Of a stretch of DNA of 64,000 nucleotides, positions 1 to 11,658 are shown piece after piece. The position numbers and the translations under genes were made by a program. Within the stretch, counting starts at the first letter, position 1; each line of letters begins with the position of its first letter. Origin of the DNA: Sipunculus nudus (lineage: Eukaryota > Annelida > Sipuncula > Golfingiida > Sipunculidae); assembly GCA_026874595.1 (NCBI GenBank), contig CM049311.1:47187676-47251675 (forward strand), written 5' to 3'. The notes under the pieces are model-generated. The model searched no databases, was not told the DNA's origin, and saw nothing but the letters and a program-made list of their open reading frames with translations.

Positions 1-34
1 GTTTAAGCAACCTCGACTGGCTAACTAGGGTACC

Positions 35-567
35 ATGTTAGGTCATCTGAACGTTCGTAGTTTGTTACCCAAAATTAAAGAGATCGGACTCTTGTGTTCT
101 AGTTTAAACCCTAATGTATTATCTTTGAGAGAATCGTGGCTTGATAACCACGTTTTTGATTCAGAGATACAGGTTGATGATTATAATGCTTTTAGATCAG
201 ACAGGAATCGACATGGCTGAGGTGTCATCATGTATGTACTATCGTCTTTAACACCGGAGGTGGTCACTTTTAACTCAGATGTTGTTGAATGTGTATGGGT
301 TGGGTTAAAATCATTTTGGGGAAGAAACCTGTCTTAATTGGTTCCACTTGTAGACCGCCCCTTTCCGGTTCTAATTACATTGATGAATTACTCGATTTAC
401 TTGCTTGTGCCCTTAACTCATGCAAACATGTTATTTTACTTGGCGATTTTAATATAGACTGCCTACGCCCTGAGACTTACATTAATTGCTCGAAAAAAAA
501 TCTTCGGCCTTACACAACTTATAACAGAACCTTCTCGTGTTACTCAGCTTACCTCTACATTGATTGA
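35..567 (+). pseudogene. LINE endonuclease domain (broken)
   Basis: Two open pieces (35-220 and 289-567) together resemble the apurinic-type endonuclease domain at the start of LINE ORF2. Visible landmarks are LNVRSLLPK at the N-terminus, a SLRESWLD stretch (normally LSETWL), a Y-rich R-DR segment, and GDFNID. The intervening sequence contains stop codons. It would nick target DNA during retrotransposition in an intact element. Confidence 0.85.
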
Positions 568-1389
568 TTGATATTTTCTTCACATCCAAGAATGCTTCCA
601 AATGTAAAGTTCAACCTTTATGCATTACTGAATACATTCTTGTGACAACTGTTTTAAGCAGACCACCTCACATCACAGTTACAAAGACCGGATATCAACG
701 TACCCTACGTAAATTCGATAAATTTAAATTTATCGATGAATTATCTAAATCCATTTTTTTTTCAAGAATTATGCAACTCTCTGATGTAAACTTAGCTTGA
801 GAAATTTGGCGCTATTAATTTTTGAGAATTTGTAATAGCAATGCGCCTTTCATTCGACGCCGCATTGAATCTCGCAAAAATAAATGGTTCACTAATGATT
901 TAGTTGATGCAATTCACTTGCGTGATTATATACATCGGAAAGCACTAAGAACAAATGAAAATAGTGACTGGTCTGCATACAGACATCAACGAAATATGAC
1001 ACAAGTCTTATCAGATCTAATCATAGCCAGTATATTCCACGCTGACCGTAAATAATGGCTCCAACTCTAGTGGTGTGTGAAAAGCTCTGAAACACATACT
1101 ATACCCTCTAAAATGCCCCCAATCCAAGGCGGTAAGATTAATCCTGATGAATTCAATAATTACTTTAGCTCTGTTGGAAAGAAAATTAGCGATAATTTGT
1201 GAAAACTTCATATAAGTGCGATCAACTCGAATTTGGAATCTTTCAATTTTAATTTAAATGCTGTTTACAACTGTTGAAAATAAACCCCGGTATGCATAAC
1301 GTGGATGCCAGGGTTCTTCCTTAAAATACCTGCACCATATACTTCAGCTCCATTGGCCCATATATTTACCTCTATCTTCAAACCAGCGA

Positions 1390-3230
1390 ATTCCCTACAG
1401 ACTGGAGGACCGCTAGGATCACTCCCATATATAAAGGATCTGGAAGTAAGGATGATCCTAATTACTACCGACCAATTTCGGTTATTGGTTATGTGCCGAA
1501 AATAAAAGAACAGTTCGTCAATGTCACAAAATATTTCGTGATCCAGGTTCTTTCAACCTTTCAACATTCAATCATACTTAATAAAAACGATTTTTGTGAC
1601 AGTAAAATTAAACCTTATCACATTTATTGAGAGCAGCAGAAGAAGGTTACGCTCGTCGAGCAGCTACAGGTTGCTCTGGTCAAGACCTCGACCTGCGCGC
1701 TCCCTAAGCATGTACTCTGAGCCAAAAGACGCGATGCCCTACCAAGCCAAGCAAAGAGCCGCGAGAGACCGCCACCGTACATCCCGAACCGGTGATCTTG
1801 TAGGAAAGCTACAGCATCCACAGCCGCAAAGGCAGAAGCAACCTACATTCCCTCTACCGATCCCAGCAGCGGAGACCCAGCCATGCCATTCGAGAGCCGA
1901 ATCCGATCTTGTGAACGACAGCTAGTGTTTCGAGACGGATCGCCCTTTTATACATGTAGTTTCGGCCATTTAGACCGTATTAGCAAGTAAAGCAGGTTTT
2001 TTCGTCATCAGCACACATTTATTGAGTGAAATAAGTTTGCTTATCTTCCTTATCGTTCAACTTCATTTGCCTTGCCCATAGTATTATTGATGAATGCCTG
2101 ATCAGCCTCAATAACAATAATGTCACTGCTGCATGTTTCCTCGATGTAAAAAAGAGTTTTAAAAGCCTTGATCATACCCTCCTATTTAATCAAACGAGCA
2201 ACTATGGCATAAAAGGTAATCCACAAATTTGGTTAAAAGACTACATGTGTAATCGGAAACAAGTGGTTTATTCAAAAGCAGTTTTTTCTGAACAACGCAC
2301 TTTTGACACAGGCACTCCACAGGGCACTTTACTTGGACCGATATTATTTCTTTTTGATTTAATGATTTCCCAATGTTATCTTGTGAGAAATGTGTCATTT
2401 ATGCTAATGATTTTTCTATTTATTGTTCTGCAAATTCAGCCATTAAAGCAATGAAGTCATTACAAGTAAAGCTCAAAATTACACTTAAATTGTTGAGAGA
2501 GAATCGGTTCTGTATAAATCCCCAAAAATCATCTCTTATACTATTTGGACCTAGGTCCAAAACTAATGGAAATTAAATATGAATAGCGAACATTTGGATA
2601 GATAAAGTCAAACTGGCACCAGCTGATCACACTAAACTTTTCGGTGTTATTATATCGACGCAGGTCTTACGAGGGGGAAAAAACAAATATAACTCGCGTG
2701 CGACAAAATAACATCAAATCTAGGTCTTCTTTTCAGACGGAGCAGAAACTTAGATATCTCTAGTTTCAATTCACTGTATAATGCTTCAATTCAGTCATAT
2801 CGATTATGGAATATCTGTATGGTGTAATTCCTCCAAAACTCAGTTATTACGACTCCAAAAACTTCAAAATAAAGCTTCGCGAATCGTCACTAAAACCTTT
2901 GATACCAATATATCCTCGCATCATTAATTGCAACGTTGGGTTGGATGAATGTTGAACAGAGGTACAAATATTTCGTTTCTTTAACCGTGTTTAAACGTTT
3001 GTCTGGTAATGCTCCTTCCTCCTTTACGCATTCATTCAACCGAGTTTATAGTGCATATGATACGCGTTTTTCACAAGGTTTCAACTGATCTTTACCCTAG
3101 CTAAACAGGGAATCCTTCAAAACATGTCTTACATATGCTGGTCCCATTCACTGGAATTCATTACTTGTAAGCGTCAAATCATCTAACAGTCTCCACCAGT
3201 TTAAGTCATTGTATAAGCAATGCATGCCAT
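1390..3230 (+). pseudogene. LINE reverse transcriptase domain (broken, split by an insertion)
   Basis: RT blocks occur in the normal order but in shifting frames. A PNYYRPIS block is followed by a 382-bp foreign insert (1,632-2,013). Then come AYLPYRST, FLDVKKSFKSLDH, TPQGTLLGP and IYANDFSIY. The catalytic YADD is YAND, which would abolish catalysis even without the frameshifts. The C-terminal part matches the usual tail of this LINE group (HIDYGISVW, followed by a region resembling GP-WN near 3,140). Confidence 0.85.
1632..2013. mobile_element. 382-bp GC-rich insertion nested in the LINE, with 13-bp target duplication
   Basis: The insert is bounded by identical 13-bp direct repeats CACATTTATTGAG at 1,619-1,631 and 2,014-2,026. 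It interrupts the LINE reverse transcriptase between two RT blocks that are adjacent in intact elements, so the boundaries are well supported. Its base composition is richer in G+C than the surroundings. On the minus strand it contains a TATA-box-like string (TATAAAAGGG, around 1,944-1,953). I see no poly(A) tail and no TG..CA ends, so its class is unknown. A 13-bp duplication fits target-primed insertion better than an LTR. Confidence 0.7.
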
Positions 3231-3370
3231 AGCATTTTCATAGTATTTTATACGGTCACTTTTTCGTACTTGTATTCATTACTCATATTACTGTTTTGAT
3301 ACGATTGATGCAAACTCTTACATCTTTTCGTTAATCTTTAAGGAGGCTTCTTGTTTAATATTATTAGTCA

Positions 3371-3470
3371 ATAGTCGTGTATGTCGTTTTATGAATTTAT
3401 TTGTATTTCATTTTGAATCAATATTCGTGTATGTCGTTTTATGAATTTATTTGTATTTCATTTTGAATCA
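3371..3470 (+). repeat. Two-copy 50-bp tandem duplication in the LINE 3' UTR
   Basis: Bases 3,371-3,420 and 3,421-3,470 are nearly identical (both carry TCGTGTATGTCG followed by the same AT-rich run). Short tandem duplications in 3' UTRs are usual for LINEs. Confidence 0.9.
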
Positions 3471-3968
3471 TGTATGTACAACATTTTTATATGAATGCAT
3501 GTATTTTAGTTTCATTTTTTTATTCATATTTGTATTTAACTATATATTCAACTGACAGCATCCTGACCAGGATCCAATAGAAAAACCGTTAATGCTGAAT
3601 AGGTTATCCTGGTTAAATGTGTATTAAATAAATATGCAAGCGCACAGCTGCACCACAGACGCAAATACACAAACAGAAACAGGGGCGTCAATACAGGGGG
3701 AGGGAGGTATATATACCCCCCCCCCCACTTTTTAGCAAGGGGGGAAGGTCAATGTAATCATTACCCCTGAAATTCAGAGAATAATATTTATATATTGGAA
3801 ATGAAATACATTTATAAAAAGAATTATAAGCTTTAGTTACATGTATGGGTTTAATATGGAATATTAAATAACCAAATTAAAAATTAACATATACTGGAAA
3901 ATACCTTATTTTTTAAAACCTTACACTTAATTTTATTATATTTGAAATTTGTCATACAGACAATAAAA

Positions 3969-3969
<1 letters not shown>

Positions 3970-4026
<57 letters not shown>
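3970..4026. repeat. (TA)n microsatellite
   Basis: About 27 consecutive TA dinucleotides, followed by a short GT-rich run. Simple sequence only. Confidence 0.95.
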
Positions 4027-4029
<3 letters not shown>

Positions 4030-4619
4030 CACGTGTGTGTGATGGTGTGTGAAAAAAGTTGCGAGTCATCCCCAATCCTTTAAATGACGCCACTGAACAG
4101 AAAGATGAGAACTGGACGCCGGTGATATTCATGCCCTAAGCATGTGGTCTGTGAGTTCTGACTGTTCTTTCTTCGACAAGGAGCGACCACTGAGTAGCCC
4201 ACTTGAGAGTTTCTGCCATGGTTAGCCATCAGGTGGACCGTCTGATTTGTCGTACAGGCACAACAGAAAAACTTATCAAGATCTAAAAACAAATGTAGTC
4301 ACGGAGAGGGCAAATACACCCGTAATTTTCACAATAAGTACCCAAAATGCTCACTCCAGCACCCTCGCGGCCAGTCAGGGAAGCCACTACGGACGTTTGA
4401 TGGCCACGCACTTAGCACAAGCTGCAAACGGTCGATCTGCTGGCCGCTAAAGATCAAAGAACAGCGGAGTTATCCAAGTTTGCCCTAGGCTCGCCTGGTG
4501 CTCTGGTCTTATTAAGAGATGATTTTACGGCTCCATTCCTCAATAACTACCCATAATTCAAAGCAGAGAGGTGCCCGCAATTGAGAAAATAAATATATGA
4601 TAATAAACAGTAAATTTTC

Positions 4620-4695
4620 AGGGGACTGCCTGTAGGTGGCCGTAAATAGGAGGTTCCCTTAGTAGAGAGATGTCCGTGAGGAGAGGTTCCACTGT
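4620..4695. mobile_element. Possible terminal fragment of a pogo/Tigger-type element
   Basis: Read on the minus strand from 4,695 the sequence starts TACAGTGGAACCTCTCC, which is the usual look of a pogo/Tigger inverted terminus next to a TA target. I could not find the opposite terminus in the window, so this is either a solo end or chance. Confidence 0.35.
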
Positions 4696-6438
4696 ACGCT
4701 ATTTGCACTATAACTCTGTTAAAATAAAGTTACTATAAGAATTCAGATTTTATTTTCAATAGGTTTATTTCATTGCAGGGGCGCAATTTCCATTCACCCC
4801 CCCCCCCCCCCCCCCAACACACACATACACACAAATGGGCCCTTGTAGTGGACTGCATCACATCTAACCAACACCCAACCCACGTTTTCAATATAGGGTA
4901 ATAATCATCCAAATGTTATCATAGACGGATCCATAACCGAGTCCTGGATGTGGCAGGTGGACGGGGGGGGGGGGGGGGCAACTGTTTAGTAGAGAAACGA
5001 GACTGTCAAAAGTGTGTACAAGCTTTAAATAAAAATGTAAAAGATAGTAAAAGTTAATTGACACTCAGTAAAATCACAGGGAATAGTATCGCTTCGGAAA
5101 TCAGAAGAAGTAAAAATGCTTTCCTTAAAATTACGATCTATAAAACCTGCATGATCTTTTTATTTGAGTGTTTAATGGCCGAGTACCACAGTGTCATGGA
5201 AACGAGGGAATCATTTCATATCAGTCATTTTACTATTTTATTCATTTCTGAAAAACTGTATTTCATCGATATTTTGAGAGATTTGCGAAACTGTGACACA
5301 TTTGTTAACAACTTTTATATTTACAAATTGCGGTTAGAGTCTATATTTGATGACAAAACTATACTCATTAATATTAACCTGTCAAAGAAAGACTTTGTAA
5401 AATATATTTAAAGCAATGGCAGCTGCAATATAGTATATATGATTTATACGTGTATTATTTTATATATATGTGTTCTCTAAGTAACAGTAAAGGGTCATTT
5501 TTTTTTATTAATTTATGATTGAAGGGACATGTACATATATGTTCAGCATTTAACAATTGTCCTCTTCCTCTGTATCACCGTGTCAAAGTTTATCATAGAA
5601 CAATTTCTATACATTAGATACATATTGGCCTATATAAACTCTACATATTAAATTATTAACAATAGATTAATAAGTTTCCTATTTTCAATTCGCACTTAAA
5701 ACAACACATCATCATTCAGCTAATATCAATCCGCATCCATGCCCGTCCAGCAAATGTTCTGAATCACCCTAGTTGGTTTATATTCTACTCACCATGCCTC
5801 GCACAATAATACAAAATATTCCATTGTTCTCATTAAATAAAATCAAACTCGCATCTCGGGATTCCTTTATAGATTATAATATTTCATTTATTGCACGGTT
5901 TGATGGGTACGTGATATTCGCTTTTGTTAAATATTTGAACAAATATAAATAATGAAAAAATATGTAGAATAAAGGAGAATAAAAAACTTAAAATCTAATA
6001 TATATTAAATAAATGAAGCCGACCACTTTGACCGGTCCACCTACTGGACCGGACCGCCTATACATTGTAGGCCTAACCGGACCATGACCGGACTGCTTTT
6101 CTGAGAACCCATGCAGGTGGTCTGGTCTGCACCTCTGAATAGGGTTATTTCGGTGGTAAAATCCGTACTAATGAACAACGAGTATATTTCACAAAAAGTT
6201 TAAATGTGGGCCTAGTGTGCATAAACCATGTGTTTAGAACCTTAGTGTGTATATGCCAACTGTGAACTCACAATATTATGATCAAGGTGAAAATGTCTAG
6301 TCTGTTGGAGAGGTAAAGGAGAGGAAAAACAGTCAGTTGTAAGTTTCATTAAAAATGGCGCGTATTTGCCCGTCGGTTTGACTGAACGTACCAGACATGG
6401 TACCAATCTACGGAATCGGTACAGACTTAAACCTGGAT

Positions 6439-7190
6439 GGGAGGGTATAATTCGCTGATCAGCGCGCTGATCAGCGGTCTGCAGTATAAAACGCTGATCA
6501 GCGCGCTGATCAGCCACCTTTCAATTAAAGCATTAATTTGAGGCAAATTATCTCTCATATAGCAATCTCTGCCTATTTTGTGTTTAAATGTGAATAAAAG
6601 ACTCCTTGCTCATCAGTATTACGTATTGACATACTTATGTATATATTTTTATTGTGTTCATAATTAAACATGAAACACAAGTTACCTGCCAGTGACTATT
6701 TCGCTGATCAGCGGCGCTGATTAGGAACCTTTCAATCCAAGCATTTATTTTAGACAAATTAGCCCCCATACAATAACCTCCGACTATTGTGTGATTAAAT
6801 ATGATTTCAAGATACATATTCTATAAGTGTTTCATATTCACAAACAACGAAAACACTTAAAATGTGTTACTTATTATGCATGAACCTTTCTACCACCTAT
6901 TTCGCTGATCAGCAAACTGCGCAGTCGCTTGACGCTGACATAGTGCTCATCGGCAATGACTTACGTATTTCATGACTTTGATACCTGTCATCTGTGATTC
7001 TCTATAATGGTAACATATAAACCTCTCAGTTGTTTTACTTTATTATTTCCTGTGAAAACCGAATGACTGCCAAAACATCGTACCACAATGACATACAATT
7101 TACAAAAATCCGTTCCCCACAGGACATATTAGCTAACAGTAGGGGGCGCTGCAGTTATTTGTTGGTAGATTTTCACCGGCCAGGTGATAA
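6439..7190 (+). repeat. Left arm of the long inverted repeat
   Basis: Pairs with 8,745-9,456 on the opposite strand. Landmarks shared by both arms include GCTGATCAGC sites, a stretch near GGGGGCGCTGCAG (7,143) whose complement lies near 8,796, and CCGGCCAGGTG (7,177) whose complement lies near 8,766. Small indels separate the arms, so the element is not very young. Confidence 0.8.
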
Positions 7191-8432
7191 AAATAGCTGA
7201 GATTAAAACTAAGTTTGAAGGAATTTAAAAATTTTAATTCATTTACAATATCTTGCACATATATTTAAATGAAAATGCCACTAATGAACCAACACCAAAA
7301 TGTTGTGGACTGTGGATTTTTTTCCAATCGCTAATATTGTTGTTTTTTTTTTATTTTATTTAAAAGTAGGCCTATATAGGAACTGGTAAGACAACGTGTA
7401 TTTTGATCAGACTAAAGTGAGCAGTCATTAATTATTTAGAAGAAGGCATATTGAGTCCTTTTTCTTAAGAAACCGTGAAAGGATATACAATTTAATGGAA
7501 GGGTCTTTCTACGAAAAACTTCTCATTTCAGCAGGTATACAGCATCTGAAAAATAACATCTTAATATTTATTTTATGGAGTCTATTATGGCAATAAATAT
7601 ATAAACTTCTAGTATATACAATTTCTTTCAGCAGAGCAGGTACTTTCATTTAAATTATAGTTTCGGCTAATTTAATGCCCTAAGTGTATCATCAATTTCA
7701 ACACTGTGACAGACTTGCGCGGTCCCGCATAATTTATTTAGAAAAAATATGGAAGGCTCACTTGTACGATGTATTGTATAATAAAAATATGTTTTAACCC
7801 TGTAAACTGCGTATTTTTAATTTTAATGTGATCCGATTATATCCTGAAACAAAATAAAACTGCAACCAACAGAAGGTATTATGTAATAAATAGAAGGGAA
7901 ATTTATAGCAATCTTCCTCGGTCAATAAAAATGATGGCGATAAAATCATTTTCTAATATGTTTCTAAGTCATTTTATTTATTTCTTGAAATTATGCCTAT
8001 TTCAACATATAACGATGTTGAAGAAGGAGAACTGTGTTGAATTAAAATAAATGAAATCTTTGGCAAAAATATTACTTAAAGCATGCAGACTTCTTTTAAA
8101 ATAAATATTTTAAAAGTTTAATATTTTATAATACCTATATATAACACCACACCCTATAAAAACGATGAAGTTTTGAATAACAATGCCATTGTAGGATTTA
8201 GATGTTACATCCATCCTGTTACCTTATTGTTTCAACACCGTTCATCGACATTCACTACCCTTAAAGGTTAAAAAAAATGTGATGATTTATTATAGTGTTG
8301 TAATTAAAAGTAATTACTCCTTCAACCTTTCTAGTACTCAGTATATTTATGTTGATAGTGTATGCTGTTTTCCAAAACTATGAAAAGCATTCCTATTCAA
8401 ATCATTTTTGAGAAATATATAAGTAACGATAT

Positions 8433-8434
<2 letters not shown>

Positions 8435-8475
<41 letters not shown>
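8435..8475. repeat. (TA)n microsatellite inside the element core
   Basis: About 18 consecutive TA dinucleotides in the AT-rich centre of the long-inverted-repeat element. Confidence 0.9.
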
Positions 8476-8478
<3 letters not shown>

Positions 8479-8744
8479 TATATAACGGTGTTGAAAAAGA
8501 TTCTGGTGACCCACTTTTTAAATGCAAAAAAGTGAAATATAAGAGGGATGTAAAGAAACTTGTGAAAGTTTTGAAGGAGCGATTATATTAAACATGAAGA
8601 GTGAAAGAATCCTTTGGCTATACGTACAGTTCTTAATAAAAATAAGAGGATAATCAGTCTTTTATTATGGCTATATACATTTAACAATTTTAATTTTTGA
8701 TAAATTCAAATTTTATATACATTCATACTTAGTGCATATCTAAG

Positions 8745-9456
8745 CTATTTATCTCACTTCAGTCACCTGGCCGGTGTACACCTGACAACAAATTACTGCA
8801 GCGCCCCTTACTATTAGCTAATATCTCAGAGTGGTCGGTGGGGCACTGATATTTTAAAATTGTATGAAGTAGCCTGGTATGGGCGATGTATTGGCATGCA
8901 ATCACTCGGTTTCATAGGATATAATTAAAACATTTTAGAGCCTTCAATATTACCATTATAGAGAATCACCTGTCACAGGTATCTTTGTCAAGAAGTACGT
9001 AAATAATTGCCGATGAGCGATTGCGCAGTTTGCTGATCAGCGAAATGGTAGGTGGTAGAAAGGTTTCATGCATAATAAGTAACACATTAAACGTGTTTTC
9101 GTTTGTTTGTGAATATGAAACGCTTATAGAATATGTATCTTTTAATCACATTTAATCACATAATAGTCGGAGGTTGTTATATGGGGCTAATTTTTCTAAA
9201 ATAAATGCTTGGATTGAAAGGTTCCTAATCAGCGCCGCTGATCAGCGAAATAGTCACTGGCAGGTAACTTGCGTTTCATGTATAATTATGAACACAATAA
9301 AAATATATGCATAAGTATGTCAACACGAAATACTGATGAGATTCACATTTTAACACAAAATAGGCAGAGGTTGCTATATGAGATAATTTGCCTCAAATCA
9401 ATGCTGTCATTTAAAGGTGGCTGATCAGCGCGCTGATCAGCGAATTATACCCTCCC
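8745..9456 (-). repeat. Right arm of the long inverted repeat
   Basis: Reverse-complement partner of 6,439-7,190. The terminal part lacks the extra palindrome pair seen on the left arm. Confidence 0.8.
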
Positions 9457-9465
9457 AACCTGGAT

Positions 9466-10285
9466 GCCGTAATTCGGATATTGGATGCCAAAGCAAACCG
9501 AGAAATCAAAACACACTTGCGTATTTTCAGTGTAAATTACGTTTGTCGAGTTTGTATTAACATTTTACACGTGAATAAAATTTAATATTATGCGAGGTAC
9601 TCAACGTTCTAAATATACAATAAAAATACAATTATATATTATTTTTCAATATTCTTTGTTATAAATATTCATGAGAATTGATTATGATTAGATTTTTTTG
9701 TTCTCACTAGTTCCTGATATCCAAGAATTCGACTCATATTTAATATATATTTTTTAAGACTTGTTACCTTTAATTACAGCTTACATAAACTATACGATGT
9801 AAATAAGGAATATATAAAATAAGCCTTTTATTCTCACATAATTTAATCCTGTAAAATTTCCTCATGATTTCTTACACAGAGGCACTTAATTGACGGATTT
9901 TCCATTAATGTTTGACTTATTTCTTTTAATATAATAACATTAAAAATGACAGAAAATCTTTTAGTGTACAGTTAAAAGATACGAATAAGTAATGGTAGCT
10001 CGAATTCATCAAGCATAAAATAATGAAAAAAGGGGAAAATTTTATAATTTCATTATTTTTCTGAGTTGCCTTAAAGCAAAAACATGTTCTTCTAATGTAT
10101 TACATCAAAACAATAGTGCTCATTTCAGTGTTTAAAATACTTCATGGTCTTGTTCTAGCCTAGTGTATCTAAATGAATTACTAAGCAATTATAATGCAAA
10201 TTAAACAATGAAATAGACATTATAATGTACGAAATAGTGAAAACAAACTTTTACTACAGCATTAAACAGAGAAATACAGGGCATC
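9466..10285. other. AT-rich intergenic DNA, nothing recognised
   Basis: No exon, repeat unit or terminal inverted repeat could be recognised in this stretch. Confidence 0.5.
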
Positions 10286-10289
10286 AGTA

Positions 10290-10755
10290 CTCTTCAACAT
10301 TAAGGTGTTAAAGAGTGGAACTCTCTGTCTGAAGAACTCAAGGTAGTTCAGATCTCAATACAATTAAAAAGGTTCTGTATAAAGTATCGTCTTAATCATT
10401 TTTAATTTTTTTCACACCCCAGTGGTTTTATTATTCCAGTATACTATTTTAACTGGATCATCAAAGTTTTTCTTTATCTGTTTCTATCTATGATTGTACC
10501 GTCATTTATAATCAGTATCACCATACACACTAGGTACACGAATGATGGGCTGATACCACAGTGTAATGTGTATATAAACACCATACTTATAATTGTTATC
10601 TTGTAACTTGACTCTTATGTTTATACCTTTAATGTATTGGTTTTCATAACACGTCTCGTGTGTGTAGTCGGTGACAAAAGCTCTGTGAGCTAATGTTGTA
10701 TTTTTTGACCCTAGAAAACCGACTTTAAATAAAACTTATTGATCTTGTCTATACG
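10290..10755 (+). mobile_element. LINE 3' fragment (C-terminal coding end plus 3' UTR)
   Basis: The bases at about 10,313-10,400 read EWNSLSEELKVVQ in one frame, matching the WNSLP-EL block near the C-terminus of jockey/CR1-type ORF2. The rest is non-coding and finishes with an AATAAAA signal near 10,730. This is a 5'-truncated, dead copy. Confidence 0.6.
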
Positions 10756-10759
10756 TCCG

Positions 10760-11655
10760 GCTTGTCTTCCAATTTTGCATCCAACATTCGACCTCCGGAT
10801 TTTAGTCCGTATCTACGGCACCACCTTGGCCACACATGGCCTTTCATGGACTGGCTGGCATCGAACGATATTCATTTACCCACCATGAACTGTTCTTTTA
10901 ATTAAATTGTGCGAACAATTTACTAAACGCCTCTAACTTTAACCCACCAGCATTCTGGCACATAAAGAGATCTCATATAAAACCTGCAACATTGACTACG
11001 AGCGCCCCCTGCCGTCTGGTTATGAGGCTCTTTTGACCCGCTTGCCAATGTATGCATAAGGTAAGCGGTATTTCTAATTATGTGATTAAATAAGATGTTT
11101 ACGGTTTAATTTTCCTTGTATTAATATTTTCTTAATATCTCAGTGTATTTAAAGTAACAGTGAGACATCTATAATACTGATTACACTGAAATTCGACAAG
11201 ACCAAGGGCAAAGTAACGTCGCAATAATTCGTCGCCATTTTTGTCATGTGCAAAAATGCACGCCTATCAATGTTGAAGCCATACCAGCTAAAAAGGCTGA
11301 ACTTTTGACAGTTTGTCAGAGGGCTTTTAGAATTTGACAAGCAGACCATTCGAACAGTTGACTTTCTACTGCAAACGTATGGTCACAAAAGATGTTTGAT
11401 CTGAAAGAACTACAGAAAATAACACTTCCCTTTTCATGGTTGTGTTTGCACATCCTGATTCCAGCTTACACTTTCAGCTGTATTATTCTTCAATTCTGTA
11501 TCCGGCATGGGCTTCTTACTGTTACTAGTGTTAGTCACTTGTTACTGCAGTAAATATTATTTATTGTTAAATTACATTTCAGGTAAAGAAATGCAGTTAT
11601 TCCAGCTTCATACTGGATGTACAGAGAACATTTACAAATGTTAAACTGAATAACG
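10760..11655. other. Intergenic DNA, nothing recognised
   Basis: Short open stretches here (for example 11,149-11,349 minus) have no domain-like features. No repeat boundary was seen. Confidence 0.5.
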
Positions 11656-11658
11656 TGT

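Larger units (their letters stand above)
1..3630 (+). mobile_element. Decayed non-LTR retrotransposon (jockey/CR1-like LINE), 5' end outside window
   Basis: A LINE second ORF can be followed in pieces. An endonuclease start (HLNVRSLLPKI) lies at 35-220, the endonuclease motif GDFNID near 442-460, an RT segment reading TPIYKGSGSKDDPNYYRPIS near 1,415-1,480, KFAYLPYRST near 2,030-2,060, the FLDVKKSFKSLDH version of RT motif A near 2,137-2,175, TPQGTLLGPILF near 2,312-2,350, and YAND in place of YADD near 2,393. A C-terminal stretch (HIDYGISVW, RLQKLQNKASRIVT) follows at 2,800-2,900. Many frameshifts and stops make it non-functional. The 3' tail runs to an AATAAATA-like end near 3,630. The assignment to the jockey/CR1 group rests on motif spacing and is an inference. 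Confidence 0.9.
3640..6429. other. Intergenic AT-rich DNA without a recognisable gene
   Basis: This stretch holds a (TA)n tract, poly-C/poly-G runs (about 3,717-3,726, 4,797-4,816, 4,963-4,978) and scattered repeat debris. The end of a pogo-like element may lie near 4,695. The 117-codon open stretch at 5,058-5,411 is AT-rich, has no recognisable domain, and I do not call it a gene. Confidence 0.6.
6439..9456. mobile_element. 3.0-kb element with ~750-bp inverted repeats and 9-bp target duplication (Mutator-like?)
   Basis: The ends are GGGAGGGTATAATTCG on the left and its complement on the right, flanked by identical 9-bp repeats AACCTGGAT at 6,430-6,438 and 9,457-9,465. The inverted arms stay alignable to about 7,190 and from about 8,745, giving arms of about 750 bp around a 1.5-kb AT-rich core. 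The palindrome GCTGATCAGC recurs along both arms (near 6,453, 6,467, 6,492, 6,506, 6,702 and 6,904 on the left; near 9,031, 9,238, 9,421 and 9,433 on the right). The left arm has an extra 38-39 bp duplication of the terminal palindrome pair. No transposase ORF is present, so it is non-autonomous. Long arms plus a 9-bp duplication suggest a Mutator-like family; that is inference. Confidence 0.85.

Noticed and set aside
1632-2013. Solo LTR
   Set aside because: No TG..CA ends, and the 13-bp duplication is too long for LTR integration (usually 4-6 bp).
5058-5411. 117-codon open stretch as a gene
   Set aside because: AT-rich, no recognisable domain, no splice context, and between transposon remnants.
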